The notes under the pieces: model-generated | Databases searched by the model: none | What the model saw: only the letters and a program-made list of their open reading frames with translations | Told to the model about the DNA's origin: nothing | Translations under genes and position numbers: made by a program | Shown here: piece by piece, positions 25,974 through 34,460 of the stretch | Numbering within the stretch: the stretch's first letter is position 1 | Layout of the letters: every line of letters begins with the position of its first letter | Assembly: GCA_913778205.1 (NCBI GenBank) | Contig: CAJYUW010000020.1 | Span: 28,996 to 92,995, forward strand | Length of the DNA: 64,000 nucleotides | From: an uncultured Curtobacterium sp. | GTDB taxonomy: Bacteria > Actinomycetota > Actinomycetes > Actinomycetales > Microbacteriaceae | Reading direction: 5' to 3'

Positions 25974-26728
25974 GCGGCGCTCCCGGACTGCATCAGGGCC
26001 ATCAGCGCGGCCGTCTGGAGGTCGGTGCCGGACCCCGCGTCGCCCGATCCCGCAGCACCGGAGCCGACGCGGGCGGCGGTCGTCGCGGCGGTGCGGGCGG
26101 CGTCCTGCGCGGACGGCACGATCCGGCGGATGGTCGCGATGTCGGCGTCCGAGTACCAGTTGTCGACGATCCGGACGTCCTTGCCCGGGCGCGGCGCGTG
26201 CAGCACCTTGCCGTCGCCGACGTAGATGACGATGTGCCCCTCGCCCTTCGGGACGATGAGGTCCCCGGGCTGCGCGTCCTTCAGGGAGCCGACCTCGACG
26301 CCCATCTTCGCCTGGTCCGGCACCACGCGCGGCATGGTCACCCCGAGGTCCTTGAACACGGTCTGCACGAGCCCCGAGCAGTCCATGCCGGCGGTCGTCG
26401 TGCCGCCGAACACGTACGGGACGCCGAGGTACTTCTTCGCGTCGGCGACCACGTCGGCACCGGTCGCACCGCTGCCGGTGGCGATCGTCCCCCGCCCGGC
26501 GTCGACCGAGGTCGTGGGTGTCGCCGGGGTCGTCGCGGCGGTCGAGCCGGCTCCGGACGTGGCGGGACCGGCCGTCGCCGACCCGTTCGCGGTCGCGAGG
26601 GCGTCGGCGAACGCGGTCGAGGCGTCCGACGAACCGGTCGACGACGTCGCGTCGGCCGTCCCGGTCTGCAGGGCGTCGATCTGGCTGCGGATCTCGGAGA
26701 TCCGGGAGAGCACGGCCTCCACGCTCAT
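25970..26728 (-). CDS. Flagellar-operon NlpC/P60 peptidoglycan hydrolase
   Basis: 252 aa. A helical N-terminus (MSVEAVLSRISEIRSQIDAL) and a disordered Ala/Thr/Ser segment lead to a C-terminal NlpC/P60 domain (about 105-215). The catalytic Cys is in GMDCSGLVQ, the His in GEGHIVIYVG, and the third polar residue probably follows in VLHAPRPGKDV. These enzymes cleave peptide cross-links of peptidoglycan. There is no clear signal peptide. Its place between fliJ and fliK, overlapping both, suggests it opens the wall for rod assembly in place of FlgJ, possibly exported by the flagellar system itself. Confidence 0.88.
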   Translation of the reverse strand: MSVEAVLSRISEIRSQIDALQTGTADATSSTGSSDASTAFADALATANGSATAGPATSGAGSTAATTPATPTTSVDAGRGTIATGSGATGADVVADAKKYLGVPYVFGGTTTAGMDCSGLVQTVFKDLGVTMPRVVPDQAKMGVEVGSLKDAQPGDLIVPKGEGHIVIYVGDGKVLHAPRPGKDVRIVDNWYSDADIATIRRIVPSAQDAARTAATTAARVGSGAAGSGDAGSGTDLQTAALMALMQSGSAA

Positions 26729-27156
26729 CGGGCACCACCTTCCGTGCGGTTCCTGGCCGCGATCTCGTCGAGGGCGTTCTGTTCGGTGCGGAGCTCCTCC
26801 GCCGTGGTCGCGGCGACGTGGTGCTCCTCGAGCTTCTCCAGCCCGCGGGATGCGCGCCGCGCTGCGGTGTACGCCTCCTGCGCCCGCTCGGCCTCGACGC
26901 GGCGGCTCTGCACGACGGCGTCGAGCTCCTCGAGCATCCCGCGCGTGGCGGCCCGTGCCGCGGCGACGGCGCTGAGCATGGCAGCGTCCTGGACCGCCTG
27001 CGCTCCCGGCCCGTCGGCGAGCGAACGCCGTGCCGTGACCCGGGCGTCGGCGGCGTCACGGAGCCGCTCGTTCGCGGCGGCGAGTCCGGCCGCGGCGCGG
27101 TCCTGTTCGGCGTGCCGGAGCCGGAGCAGGCCGGCGAGCGGGAACCTCCTGGCCAT
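26725..27156 (-). CDS. fliJ: Flagellar export chaperone-like protein FliJ
   Basis: 143 aa, almost entirely helical coiled coil (MARRFPLAGLLRLRHAEQDR, then repeated Ala/Arg/Glu heptads). Sequence conservation in FliJ is low, so the call rests on size, coiled-coil nature and its place directly after fliI. FliJ stimulates the FliI ATPase and links it to the export gate. The ATG overlaps the fliI stop and its own stop overlaps the NlpC/P60 start. Confidence 0.82.
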   Translation of the reverse strand: MARRFPLAGLLRLRHAEQDRAAAGLAAANERLRDAADARVTARRSLADGPGAQAVQDAAMLSAVAAARAATRGMLEELDAVVQSRRVEAERAQEAYTAARRASRGLEKLEEHHVAATTAEELRTEQNALDEIAARNRTEGGAR

Positions 27157-28508
27157 CAGGCACCACCCCCGACGCCGAGCGAGGCCACGAGCGCCCCGAG
27201 GGCCTGCCACGACTCGGCGGCGGACGCGCGCTCGTCCATGCCCTGCCGGAGGAAGGCGTCGATCGCGCCCTGGTGGTCCACGGCGGCGTCGACGAGTGGG
27301 TTGGTGCCCCGCTGGTACGCGCCGACGTCGAGCAGGTCCTGCGCGGCCCGTCGTGCCGCCATGACCGTCCGGAGCGCGGTCGCGGCGTCGCGCTGGGCCG
27401 GGGACGTCACCTTCGACGCCACCCGCGACACCGACCCGAGCGCGTCCACCGACGGGAAGTGCCCGGTGACGGCGAGCTTCCGGTCGAGCACGACGTGCCC
27501 GTCGAGGATGCTCCGCGCGGCGTCGGCGATCGGCTCGTTGTGGTCGTCGCCGTCCACGAGCACGGTGTACAGCCCGGTCACGCTCCCGACCCGGTCGGTC
27601 CCGGCACGCTCGAGCAGCCCGGCGAGGACGGAGAAGGTCGACGGCGGGTACCCCCGGGTGGCGGGCGGCTCCCCGACGGACAGGCCGATCTCGCGCTGCG
27701 CCATCGCGACCCGCGTGAGCGAGTCCATCATCAGCACGACGTCCTGGCCCGCGTCGCGGAACGACTCGGCGATCCGGGTGGCGACGAACGCCGCACGCAG
27801 GCGCATCAGCGCGGGCTCGTCCGACGTCGCGACGACGACGATCGACCGGGCGAGCCCCGCCGGACCGAGGTCGTCCTCGAGGAACTCGCGCACCTCGCGG
27901 CCGCGCTCGCCGACGAGGGCGATGACGTTGACGGCCGCGTCGGTCCCCCGCGCGATCATCGACAGCAGCGAGGACTTGCCGACACCGGAGCCGGCGAACA
28001 GGCCCATGCGCTGTCCGCGGCCCACGGTGGTGAGCGTGTCGAGGACCCGGACCCCGAGCTGCACCGGGGTGTCGATCCGGGCCCGGCCCATGGCGTCCGG
28101 CGTCGGGTGGTCGATCGGCACGAGCTCGACCGGTCCGCCCTCGGCGCCGACGAGCGCCCCGCGGCCGTCGACCGGATGGCCGAGCCCGTCGAGCACGCGG
28201 CCGAGGAGCCCACGACCGGTCGGGACGAGCACCGGCCGTCCGGTCGACCGGACCGGCGTGCCGGCGGTGACGCCCGCGAGTCGCCCGAGCGGCATGCAGC
28301 GCACCCCGGCGGCGTCGGTCGCGACGACCTCGACCGCGGTCTGCGGCGCACCGTCGGCGCCGACGAGGAGGACTTCGCCGACGTGGGCGTCCAGGCCGGC
28401 CACGGTGAGCCCGAGGCCGACGGCGCTCGTCACGACGCCCTGCCGGAGCGGCCGGGCGCGGTCGAGCGCGGCGTCCAGGCCGCGCGGGCGGAGCAGGGTG
28501 GTGGTCAC
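27156..28508 (-). CDS. fliI: Flagellum-specific ATPase FliI
   Basis: 450 aa, F1-beta-like hexameric ATPase of the flagellar type III export system. Walker A GLFAGSGVGKSSLLS, Walker B VVLMMDSLTRVA, and the FliI/YscN signature PPATRGYPPSTFS. The N-terminal beta-barrel and C-terminal helical domains are complete. GTG start overlapping the fliH stop (GTGA). Confidence 0.95.
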   Translation of the reverse strand: MTTTLLRPRGLDAALDRARPLRQGVVTSAVGLGLTVAGLDAHVGEVLLVGADGAPQTAVEVVATDAAGVRCMPLGRLAGVTAGTPVRSTGRPVLVPTGRGLLGRVLDGLGHPVDGRGALVGAEGGPVELVPIDHPTPDAMGRARIDTPVQLGVRVLDTLTTVGRGQRMGLFAGSGVGKSSLLSMIARGTDAAVNVIALVGERGREVREFLEDDLGPAGLARSIVVVATSDEPALMRLRAAFVATRIAESFRDAGQDVVLMMDSLTRVAMAQREIGLSVGEPPATRGYPPSTFSVLAGLLERAGTDRVGSVTGLYTVLVDGDDHNEPIADAARSILDGHVVLDRKLAVTGHFPSVDALGSVSRVASKVTSPAQRDAATALRTVMAARRAAQDLLDVGAYQRGTNPLVDAAVDHQGAIDAFLRQGMDERASAAESWQALGALVASLGVGGGA

Positions 28509-29149
28509 CGGGCACCCCCGAGGGCCTCGCGGGCGCGGCCGAGGGCGGCGCTGATCCGCGCGTCGAGCAGGCCGTCCGGCAGGTCGACGACGGCGTCGCC
28601 GTCCGTCAGGTCGGGGTCGCCGACGACCGGCACGGCGGTGTCGAGCCCGGCGACACGCGCCGCGTCGTCGACGCTCACGCGGACGCGGAGCGCGACGGAC
28701 GGGTCGACCGCACCGAGCGCCCGCAGGACCGTCGCCTCCGCGCCGGACGCGCCCCGTGCCTCCCGGGCGTCGTCGCCACCACCCGCCGGACGGGAGGCAC
28801 GGATCGCGTACCCGACGACGGCCTCCGCCAGGTCCAGGGCGGCGTCCGCGAGCGACGCCTCGGCGTCCCGCAGGACCGGCGCCACCTGGGCGAGCAGTGC
28901 GTTCGTCGCGGCGTCGAGGACCGCGACCCGGCGGGCGGTGTCGGCGGTGAGGACGGCGACACGCCGGTCGTGCTCGGCCTGCAGCCGAGCCTGCAGGGCG
29001 GCGGTCTCGGCCTGCGCTGCGCGCAGCCCGGCCGCGTACCCGGCGGCGTGGCCGCGGACCTCGGCGGCGCGGTCGGTCGCGGGGGCGGCGCTGCCGACCC
29101 CGGCTCCGATGACCGGGAAGGTCATGCGCTGGACGGTCCGGTCAGTCAA
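28505..29149 (-). CDS. fliH: Flagellar stator of export ATPase, FliH
   Basis: 214 aa, helical, with a long Ala/Arg/Glu-rich coiled coil (HAAGYAAGLRAAQAETAALQ) and a C-terminal globular part (VPVVGDPDLTDGDAVVDLP). FliH regulates and docks FliI. The best start is a TTG at 29149 with GAGGAGG 9 nt upstream, overlapping the fliG stop; an ATG at 29125 lacks such a site. Unusually, codons from about 28754 to 28802 (peptide RASRPAGGGDDAREARG) coincide with a copy of the dispersed GACGGGAGGC palindrome. This looks like a repeat inserted in frame and tolerated in the linker. Confidence 0.85.
   Translation of the reverse strand: MTDRTVQRMTFPVIGAGVGSAAPATDRAAEVRGHAAGYAAGLRAAQAETAALQARLQAEHDRRVAVLTADTARRVAVLDAATNALLAQVAPVLRDAEASLADAALDLAEAVVGYAIRASRPAGGGDDAREARGASGAEATVLRALGAVDPSVALRVRVSVDDAARVAGLDTAVPVVGDPDLTDGDAVVDLPDGLLDARISAALGRAREALGGAR
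28754..28802. repeat. GACGGGAGGC palindrome inside fliH
   Basis: CCGTGCCTCCCG at 28754-28765 pairs with CGGGAGGCACGG at 28791-28802 (12 bp). The right arm is preceded by CCGGA as in the intergenic copies. It is entirely within an open frame, unlike the other copies, which follow stop codons. Confidence 0.7.
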
Positions 29150-30200
29150 CGAGCTCGTCCTCCTCGGCCCGGTGGACGGTGATGACGCCCTGCGCCTCGA
29201 GTTCGCGGACGGAGCGGACGACCTCCGCGCGGGCCTCCTCGACCTGCGAGACGCGGGTCGGCCCCATGGCCTGCAGTTCGTCGTCGAGGAGCTCGCGGTT
29301 GCGTTCCGAGACGTTCGCGCGGATCGTCTCCACGACCGGGCCGGCCGCGCCCTTCATGGCGGTCGCGAGGACCTTCGAGTCGATGCCGCGGAGCACCTGC
29401 TGGATGTCGCGCGCCTCGAGCTTCACGATGTCCTCGAAGGTGAGCATCCGGGAACGGATGTCCTCGGCGAGCTCCGGGTCACGCGCCTCCAGTCCGTCGA
29501 GGACGGCCTTCTCCGTGGCGACGTCGGACCGGTTGATGATCTCGACGAGCGGAGCGATGCCGCCGACGACCTCGACGCTCTCGCGGGGCGACACGACGGC
29601 GCCGGCTCGCTGTCGGAGGACGCCGGCGACGATGCCGACCGCCTCGGGGGTCGCGGAGCCCATCGTGGCGAAGGCCTGCGCGACGTCGGTCCGGGCGCGC
29701 TCGTCGACGCCCGCGAGCACGGCGCTCGCCTGTCCGGGCTTCAGGTGCGCCAGGACGAGGGCGATGGTCTGCGGCAGCTCGCCCTCGAGCAGGGTGACGA
29801 CCTGCCCCGGTTCGGCGTCGTCCAGGAAGTCGAACGACTGGCCGGCGAGGTTCGACGCGAGCCGGTCCATGACGCCGGCTGCGCGCTCGGCGCCGAAGGA
29901 CGCCTCGAGGAGTCCGAGGGCGGTCTCCTTGCCGCCGCGCTTCTGCGCCCGGCCGTGCACGGTCATCCGGTGGAACTCGGTCATCGTCCGGTCGACCACG
30001 CTGTCGTCGACCCGTCGCATCCGGACGATCTCGGCCGAGATCTCCTCGGCCTCGAGCTCGGTGAACTGCTTCATGACCTCGGCGGCGCGGTCGGTCTCCA
30101 TCTGCATGAGGATGAGCGCGACCTTCTGCGCACCGCTCAGCGGACGGTCCTGACCGGGGGCGACCCCGGGTCCGCCGATGCCCGGGACGAGGCCGCTCAC
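29142..30200 (-). CDS. fliG: Flagellar motor switch protein FliG
   Basis: 352 aa, full length. N-terminal FliF-binding domain (LSGAQKVALILMQMETDRAAEVM), middle domain (LPQTIALVLAHLKPGQASAVL) and C-terminal torque domain (MLTFEDIVKLEARDIQQVLR, with the charged ridge that meets the stator). Part of the switch complex in the C ring. GTG start overlaps the fliF stop. Partners FliM and FliN are not in this window. Confidence 0.96.
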   Translation of the reverse strand: MSGLVPGIGGPGVAPGQDRPLSGAQKVALILMQMETDRAAEVMKQFTELEAEEISAEIVRMRRVDDSVVDRTMTEFHRMTVHGRAQKRGGKETALGLLEASFGAERAAGVMDRLASNLAGQSFDFLDDAEPGQVVTLLEGELPQTIALVLAHLKPGQASAVLAGVDERARTDVAQAFATMGSATPEAVGIVAGVLRQRAGAVVSPRESVEVVGGIAPLVEIINRSDVATEKAVLDGLEARDPELAEDIRSRMLTFEDIVKLEARDIQQVLRGIDSKVLATAMKGAAGPVVETIRANVSERNRELLDDELQAMGPTRVSQVEEARAEVVRSVRELEAQGVITVHRAEEDELVD

Positions 30201-31867
30201 ACCGACGCCCGGTCGTCGAGCAGGCCGCGGAGGAGGTCGGCCGTGCGCTTCGGGTCACGCTCGGCGAGGGCCTGGATGTCCTGGCGTCGGCGCTCGGCGC
30301 TGATCTCCTCGGTGGTGAGCACCTCGGTCGGTGCGTCCTCCACGGGCAGCGTCGGCAGCGCCACGGTCGGCGCGTCCCCGGCACCCAGCGCGTCGCGGTC
30401 GGCACCGTCCATCGCGAGGGGCAGCTGGAAGGTCTCGCCGGCGAACGCGTCGAGCTCGCCGAGGTCGACGGCCTCGCGCTCCTGCCGACGGCTGCGGCGG
30501 GCGATGACCCACATGATCGCGATGAGGGCGAGGAGGCTGCCGATGACGATCCCGGCGGTGCGGATCGTGGCCCACAGCGACGCCTGCTGGTCGGCCTGCT
30601 GCTGCGCCTTGAGCGCCGCGGCGGCCTGCGACGCCGCCGTCGTGTCGAAGTCCATCATCGCGACGGCGACCTTGTCCCCGCGGTTCGTGTCGACGCCGGC
30701 TGCGCGCGACACGAGGTCGTTGATGCTCTGCAGGTTGGCGTTCTGGACGCTCGCCGCCTTCGAGTTGAGCGCGACCGAGATCGACTGGTTCTCGAGCGCA
30801 CCGGCCGGGATCTGCGTGGTCTCCGTGGTGTGGTCGACCGCGTTGTTCTTCGTCGCGGACTCGTTCTTGTAGTCGTTCCCGGCGGCGCCGCTCGACGCGG
30901 TGCCGTTCGGGACGGCGATGTTGTCCGGCCCGAGCACGCCGGTCGCTCCGGCGCTGCCGGCCCCGGAGCCGGCGCCGTACTGCTCGGTGCTGCTCGACTC
31001 GTTCAGGGCGACCGGGCCGCCGGTGGGCGACGCGTACGACTCCGACGTCCGCGTGCCGGTGTTCTGGTTCATGGTCGCGGACACGACGACCGTGGCGTTG
31101 CCCGCGCCGAGGGTCGTGTCGAGGAGGTCCTGGATCTTCTTGCTCGTCGACTGGTCGTAGTCGGCGGCCTGGTCCGTGCCGCTGCCCGCGGCGCCCGTGC
31201 CGACCGCCGAGAGCGTCTGCCCCTTGGCGTCCACGACGGACACGTCGGTGGGCTGCATGCCCTCGACCGCGGCGCTCGTGAGGTGCACGATGGCCTGCAC
31301 CTGGTCGCTCGTGAGCTGCGCACCGTTCCGCGTCGCGATGAACACCGACGCGGTCGGGTCCTTCTCCTCGGAGACGAACACGGTCTTCTCCGGGATCGCG
31401 AGCTGGACCGACGCGGTCTGCACGCCGTCCATCGCCATGATCGTCTTCGCGAGCTCGCCCTCGATCGCCCGCTTGTACGTGACGTTCTGCTGGAACTCCG
31501 AGCTGGTCACGCCCATCTGGTCGAGGAGCGAGTAGCCGCCCTCGTTCGACGACGGCAGGCCGTTCGCAGCGGCCTTGAGGCGCTCCGAGTACACCGATCC
31601 CTGCGGCACGAGGATCGTCGCTCCGCCGTCGGTGAGCTGGTAGGGCACCCCGTCGGTGGTGAGCTGGTCGGTGACGCTCGACGCGTCGGCCGCGGCGAGC
31701 CCGGTGAACAGCGGCGCGTAGGTCGCCTTCCCGAGCCAGCTCGCGAGCGCGATGCCGCCGAGGACGAGCGCCGCGACGACGAGGATCGCGATGGTGCGCT
31801 GGGCGGCGCTGAACCCCTTGACGTAGGCGGCGAGGCGCGCCCACACGTTCTTCACTGCGGCGGGCAT
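30197..31867 (-). CDS. fliF: Flagellar MS-ring protein FliF
   Basis: 556 aa. One N-terminal TM helix (about 25-47), ring-building motif domains (YAPLFTGLAAADASSVTDQL; VSVVDAKGQTLSAVG), a variable Ser/Gly/Ala-rich beta-collar segment (about 260-330), a second TM helix (about 430-455) and a C-terminal FliG-binding tail. Forms the membrane base of the flagellum. The ATG overlaps the fliE stop. Confidence 0.96.
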   Translation of the reverse strand: MPAAVKNVWARLAAYVKGFSAAQRTIAILVVAALVLGGIALASWLGKATYAPLFTGLAAADASSVTDQLTTDGVPYQLTDGGATILVPQGSVYSERLKAAANGLPSSNEGGYSLLDQMGVTSSEFQQNVTYKRAIEGELAKTIMAMDGVQTASVQLAIPEKTVFVSEEKDPTASVFIATRNGAQLTSDQVQAIVHLTSAAVEGMQPTDVSVVDAKGQTLSAVGTGAAGSGTDQAADYDQSTSKKIQDLLDTTLGAGNATVVVSATMNQNTGTRTSESYASPTGGPVALNESSSTEQYGAGSGAGSAGATGVLGPDNIAVPNGTASSGAAGNDYKNESATKNNAVDHTTETTQIPAGALENQSISVALNSKAASVQNANLQSINDLVSRAAGVDTNRGDKVAVAMMDFDTTAASQAAAALKAQQQADQQASLWATIRTAGIVIGSLLALIAIMWVIARRSRRQEREAVDLGELDAFAGETFQLPLAMDGADRDALGAGDAPTVALPTLPVEDAPTEVLTTEEISAERRRQDIQALAERDPKRTADLLRGLLDDRASV

Positions 31868-32208
31868 CAGGCCTGCATCCTCATGATCTCGTTGAACGCG
31901 TCGACGCCCTTGTTGCGGACGGCCGCGACGAGCTCGAGGGTCACCTGGGCGCGCGTGGCGGCGATCGTGGCGTCGTGGATGTCGTCGAGGTTGCCGGTGA
32001 CCGCCTTGAGCGCGAGCGTCTTCGAGTCGCTCTGCAGCTGCTGCAGGCCGTCGACCGCGTTGCCGAGGCTCGCGGCGAAGCCGTCGCCTGACGGAGCCGT
32101 CGCCGCGGTCGCGTCGACGGCGCCGGCACCGGTCGCGGCGTCGGTCGCGCCCGCGAAGGCACGGGTCATGGCGTTGGTGGTCACACCGTTCACGGCGTCG
32201 ATGGGCAT
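31867..32208 (-). CDS. fliE: Flagellar hook-basal body protein FliE
   Basis: 113 aa from MPIDAVNGVTTNAM. Conserved C-terminal half: FAASLGNAVDGLQQLQSDSK and AATRAQVTLELVAAVRNKGV, ending in DAFNEIMRMQA. FliE links the MS ring to the rod. The ATG overlaps the flgC stop. Confidence 0.93.
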   Translation of the reverse strand: MPIDAVNGVTTNAMTRAFAGATDAATGAGAVDATAATAPSGDGFAASLGNAVDGLQQLQSDSKTLALKAVTGNLDDIHDATIAATRAQVTLELVAAVRNKGVDAFNEIMRMQA

Positions 32209-32603
32209 CAGTTCTTCCCGATCTGCAGTGCCGCCTCGTAGGCGGTCTTGGCGCGGTCGACCACGGCGGCGTTCGCCTGGTAGCCGCGCTGGGCCATGAT
32301 GAGGTCCGCCATCTGCGTACCGAGGTCGATGTCCGGCATGCGGACGTAGCCCTCGGCGTTCGCGAGCGGGTTGTCCGGGTCGTAGGTGACCCGGCCGGCA
32401 GCGCTGCCGAACGCGGCGCCCTTGACGTAGGCGCCGGACACGCCCGCGCCCTCCTGGACCTCGACGTAGCGCGCCTGGAACGCGGAGTCGTCCATCGACC
32501 GGACGGTGTTGACGTTCGCGATGTTGTCCGAGATCGCGTCGAGCCACTTCCTGTGCACGGTCATTCCGGTGCTCGCGATGCCGATCGCGTCGAACGTGGT
32601 CAC
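32208..32603 (-). CDS. flgC: Flagellar rod protein FlgC
   Basis: 131 aa. N-terminal IGIASTGMTVHRKWLDAISD-NIAN motif and C-terminal MADLIMAQRGYQANAAVVD helix, the paired ends that form the coiled tube of rod and hook proteins. GTG start overlapping the flgB stop. Confidence 0.95.
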   Translation of the reverse strand: MTTFDAIGIASTGMTVHRKWLDAISDNIANVNTVRSMDDSAFQARYVEVQEGAGVSGAYVKGAAFGSAAGRVTYDPDNPLANAEGYVRMPDIDLGTQMADLIMAQRGYQANAAVVDRAKTAYEAALQIGKN

Positions 32604-32944
32604 GAGTTCGTCCGCATCGCCGCACGGACGCTGGTGAGCTCGGAGTTCATCGCCTGCGTCGCGAACTGGTACCGGAGCACGGTGTCGACGTTCGAGAGGG
32701 TCTCCTCGTCGAGGTTGACGTTGTTGCCGTTGGTGTTCGTCGGCTCGAGGCTGCGCGCCACCGTCGGGCTCGTCGCGCCGCTGCCGCCGACGATCGACCG
32801 GGCGAGGGCGTCCTCGAACTGCACCTTCTCGGCGTGGTAGCCGGGTGTGTTGATGTTCGCGATGTTGTTCGCGATCACGCGCTGGCGCATCGACAGGCCG
32901 TCGAGGGCACTCTGCAGCGCGGCGCTCGTCACGGAATCGAACAC
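32600..32944 (-). CDS. flgB: Flagellar rod protein FlgB
   Basis: 114 aa, first gene of the 12-gene operon. SALDGLSMRQRVIANNIANI and NTPGYHAEKVQFEDAL mark the rod-protein N-terminus; the C-terminus VDTVLRYQFATQAMNSELTS is typical. GTG start with AAGGGGA about 10 nt upstream. Larger frames extending upstream have unrealistic composition. Confidence 0.93.
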   Translation of the reverse strand: MFDSVTSAALQSALDGLSMRQRVIANNIANINTPGYHAEKVQFEDALARSIVGGSGATSPTVARSLEPTNTNGNNVNLDEETLSNVDTVLRYQFATQAMNSELTSVRAAMRTNS

Positions 32945-33049
32945 GGTCGGACCGTCCCCTTCGGTCGGCTCCCCACCGGGTGGTGGCGTCGCCGAGTGTC
33001 GTGTGGCCGATCCGTGGCCGGGTGTCGAGCGATCCGTGCTCGTACGGGC

Positions 33050-33077
33050 TTGTCGGACGCCGTGCCGCAGCCTGTTA
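33050..33077 (-). promoter_or_regulatory. Candidate sigma-28-like promoter upstream of flgB
   Basis: Minus strand TAAC-N16-TCCGACAA, close to the TAAC-N15-GCCGAGAG upstream of fliC but with one extra spacer base and two -10 mismatches. It lies about 105 nt before the flgB start. Could equally be chance. Confidence 0.3.
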
Positions 33078-33157
33078 GCGCTCGCCCCGAACGGGGGGCG
33101 CGCCGGGCCGGGGCGGGGCGGGCGGGGGCGGGCGGGGCGGGGCGCCGTCGTCGTCAA

Positions 33158-33560
33158 ACGACACCGCCGTCGTCGTACGACAGCGGTCACGTCGCCCGTT
33201 GTACGCGCCCGCACTCCCCCGGCGCAACGAACGACACCGCCGATGTCGTACGACAGCGGTCACGTCGCACAATGCACGCGCCGGCACTGCCCCGGCGCAA
33301 AGAACGACACGGTCGTCGTCGTTCGACAGCGGTCACGTCGCCCGTTGCACGCGCCGGCACCGCCCCGGCGCAAAGGACGACACGGTCGTCGTCACACGAC
33401 ACGGTCGTCGTCGTACGACAGCGGTCACGTCGCACGACGACGGTGACGTCGCCCGTTGCACGCGCCCGCACCACCCCGCCGCAACGAACGACACCGCCGC
33501 CGTCGAACGACACCGCCGCCGTCGTACGACAGCGGCCACGTCGTCCGACAACGACGACGC
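33158..33560. repeat. Array of five GTCGTACGACA-type repeat modules
   Basis: Near-identical cores (CGTACGACAGCGGTCACGTC) begin at about 33174, 33248, 33322 (one substitution), 33413 and 33524. The first three are about 75 bp apart. Between cores lie TTGCACGCGCC, a GC hairpin (GCGCCGG with CCGGCGC) and AACGACAC. No reading frame with normal codon use crosses it. It separates the 3' end of the FliT-like gene from the flgB promoter region. Related single modules occur at 41390-41510 and 46893-47030. Confidence 0.8.
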
Positions 33561-33582
33561 GTGCATCGACCTCCGCGCGAAC

Positions 33583-33975
33583 CTACGCGGAGGCGTCCAG
33601 GTACACCGCCCCACGCGGCTCACGGGTCGCGTCGACCGCGCGCAGCGCCCCCAGGTGCTCGAGCACCGCGGCGCGCTCGGCCTCGAGTCCGGCCATGCGG
33701 TCCCGCTGCGCGGCCACCAGCCGGGAGGCACGCCCCACCAGCTCCCGCGGCATCGGACCCAGCCCGGTCGGCTCGGTCCACGTCGCCGCCGCACGCTCTC
33801 CCGCTGCACGCTCGTCCGCCGCCGGCGCACCAGCCGCACGCGCGCCCGCCGCCGCACGCTCGTCCGCCGACCCGGCGCCGTCCGCCGACCCGACCGTCTG
33901 CCGGACCGCGTCCTGCTCCATGACGGCGAGCACCGCCTCCCAGCCGACCCGGAGGGCGTCCTCGTCAGGCGACAC
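33583..33975 (-). CDS. FliT/FlgN-like flagellar chaperone candidate
   Basis: 130 aa from a GTG (SPDEDALRVGWEAVLAVMEQ). It is helical with an Ala/Glu/Arg-rich middle (DERAAAGARAAGAPAADERA) and a C-terminal heptad-like stretch (RMAGLEAERAAVLEHLGAL). The start overlaps the fliS 3' end by 11 nt. Position after fliD-fliS and size match the FliT slot, where a small chaperone binds the FliD cap protein. No strong motif exists for that family, so this is an inference from context. Confidence 0.6.
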   Translation of the reverse strand: MSPDEDALRVGWEAVLAVMEQDAVRQTVGSADGAGSADERAAAGARAAGAPAADERAAGERAAATWTEPTGLGPMPRELVGRASRLVAAQRDRMAGLEAERAAVLEHLGALRAVDATREPRGAVYLDASA

Positions 33976-34447
33976 CGAGCGCGCCGCCTGCCGTGTGTCC
34001 GGGTGCCGGTGCTGCGACCGCAGCCGGGAGTGACGCCGCCGCGTCGTGCCAGGCCTGCCGGAGCGGCTCCAGGATGCGGATGCAGTCGCGCGTCGCCTGG
34101 ACGTCGCGGTGCACGTTCGCGGTGATGAGCGAGGTGCTCGCGTAGTTGTAGATGGCAAGCAGGCCCTCGCCGCCGTCCCAGGCGTCGATGCGGAGGGTCG
34201 AGGACAGCTCACCGACGATCGCCTGGGCGTGCAGGAGCTGGTCGCGCGCCGCGGCCCAGTCGCTGCCGGTCTGCGCGGCCTCCGCACGGTGCAGGTCGAG
34301 CAGCAACCGGTCGTACAGCATCGTGACGAGCTGCGCCGGCGTCGCGGAGAGCACGGCCTCGTTGGTGTACTGAGCGCGACGCTGGTCGGTCACGGTGCGG
34401 GGCTGTGCGGCCTGCCGGAACGCGGCGGCCTGGAGGTCGTAGGTCAT
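33965..34447 (-). CDS. fliS: Flagellin export chaperone FliS
   Basis: 160 aa. Core motifs QYTNEAVLSATPAQLVTMLYD and LLLDLHRAEAAQ, with LLAIYNYASTSLITANVHRD in the helical bundle. FliS holds flagellin unfolded before export. It starts 13 nt after the fliD stop. The C-terminal Ala/Pro extension (PAAVAAPAPGHTAGG) is longer than in Bacillus FliS. Confidence 0.93.
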   Translation of the reverse strand: MTYDLQAAAFRQAAQPRTVTDQRRAQYTNEAVLSATPAQLVTMLYDRLLLDLHRAEAAQTGSDWAAARDQLLHAQAIVGELSSTLRIDAWDGGEGLLAIYNYASTSLITANVHRDVQATRDCIRILEPLRQAWHDAAASLPAAVAAPAPGHTAGGALGVA

Positions 34448-34460
34448 CTCTCGGTTCCCG

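Noticed and set aside
23913..26225. Long plus-strand frame of about 770 codons opposite flgD, fliK and the NlpC/P60 gene
   Set aside because: Extreme Arg/Gly composition; third-position GC bias shows the minus strand is coding.
33158..33560. Possible CRISPR array
   Set aside because: Spacing is uneven, the sequence between cores is itself repeated, and there are no cas genes.
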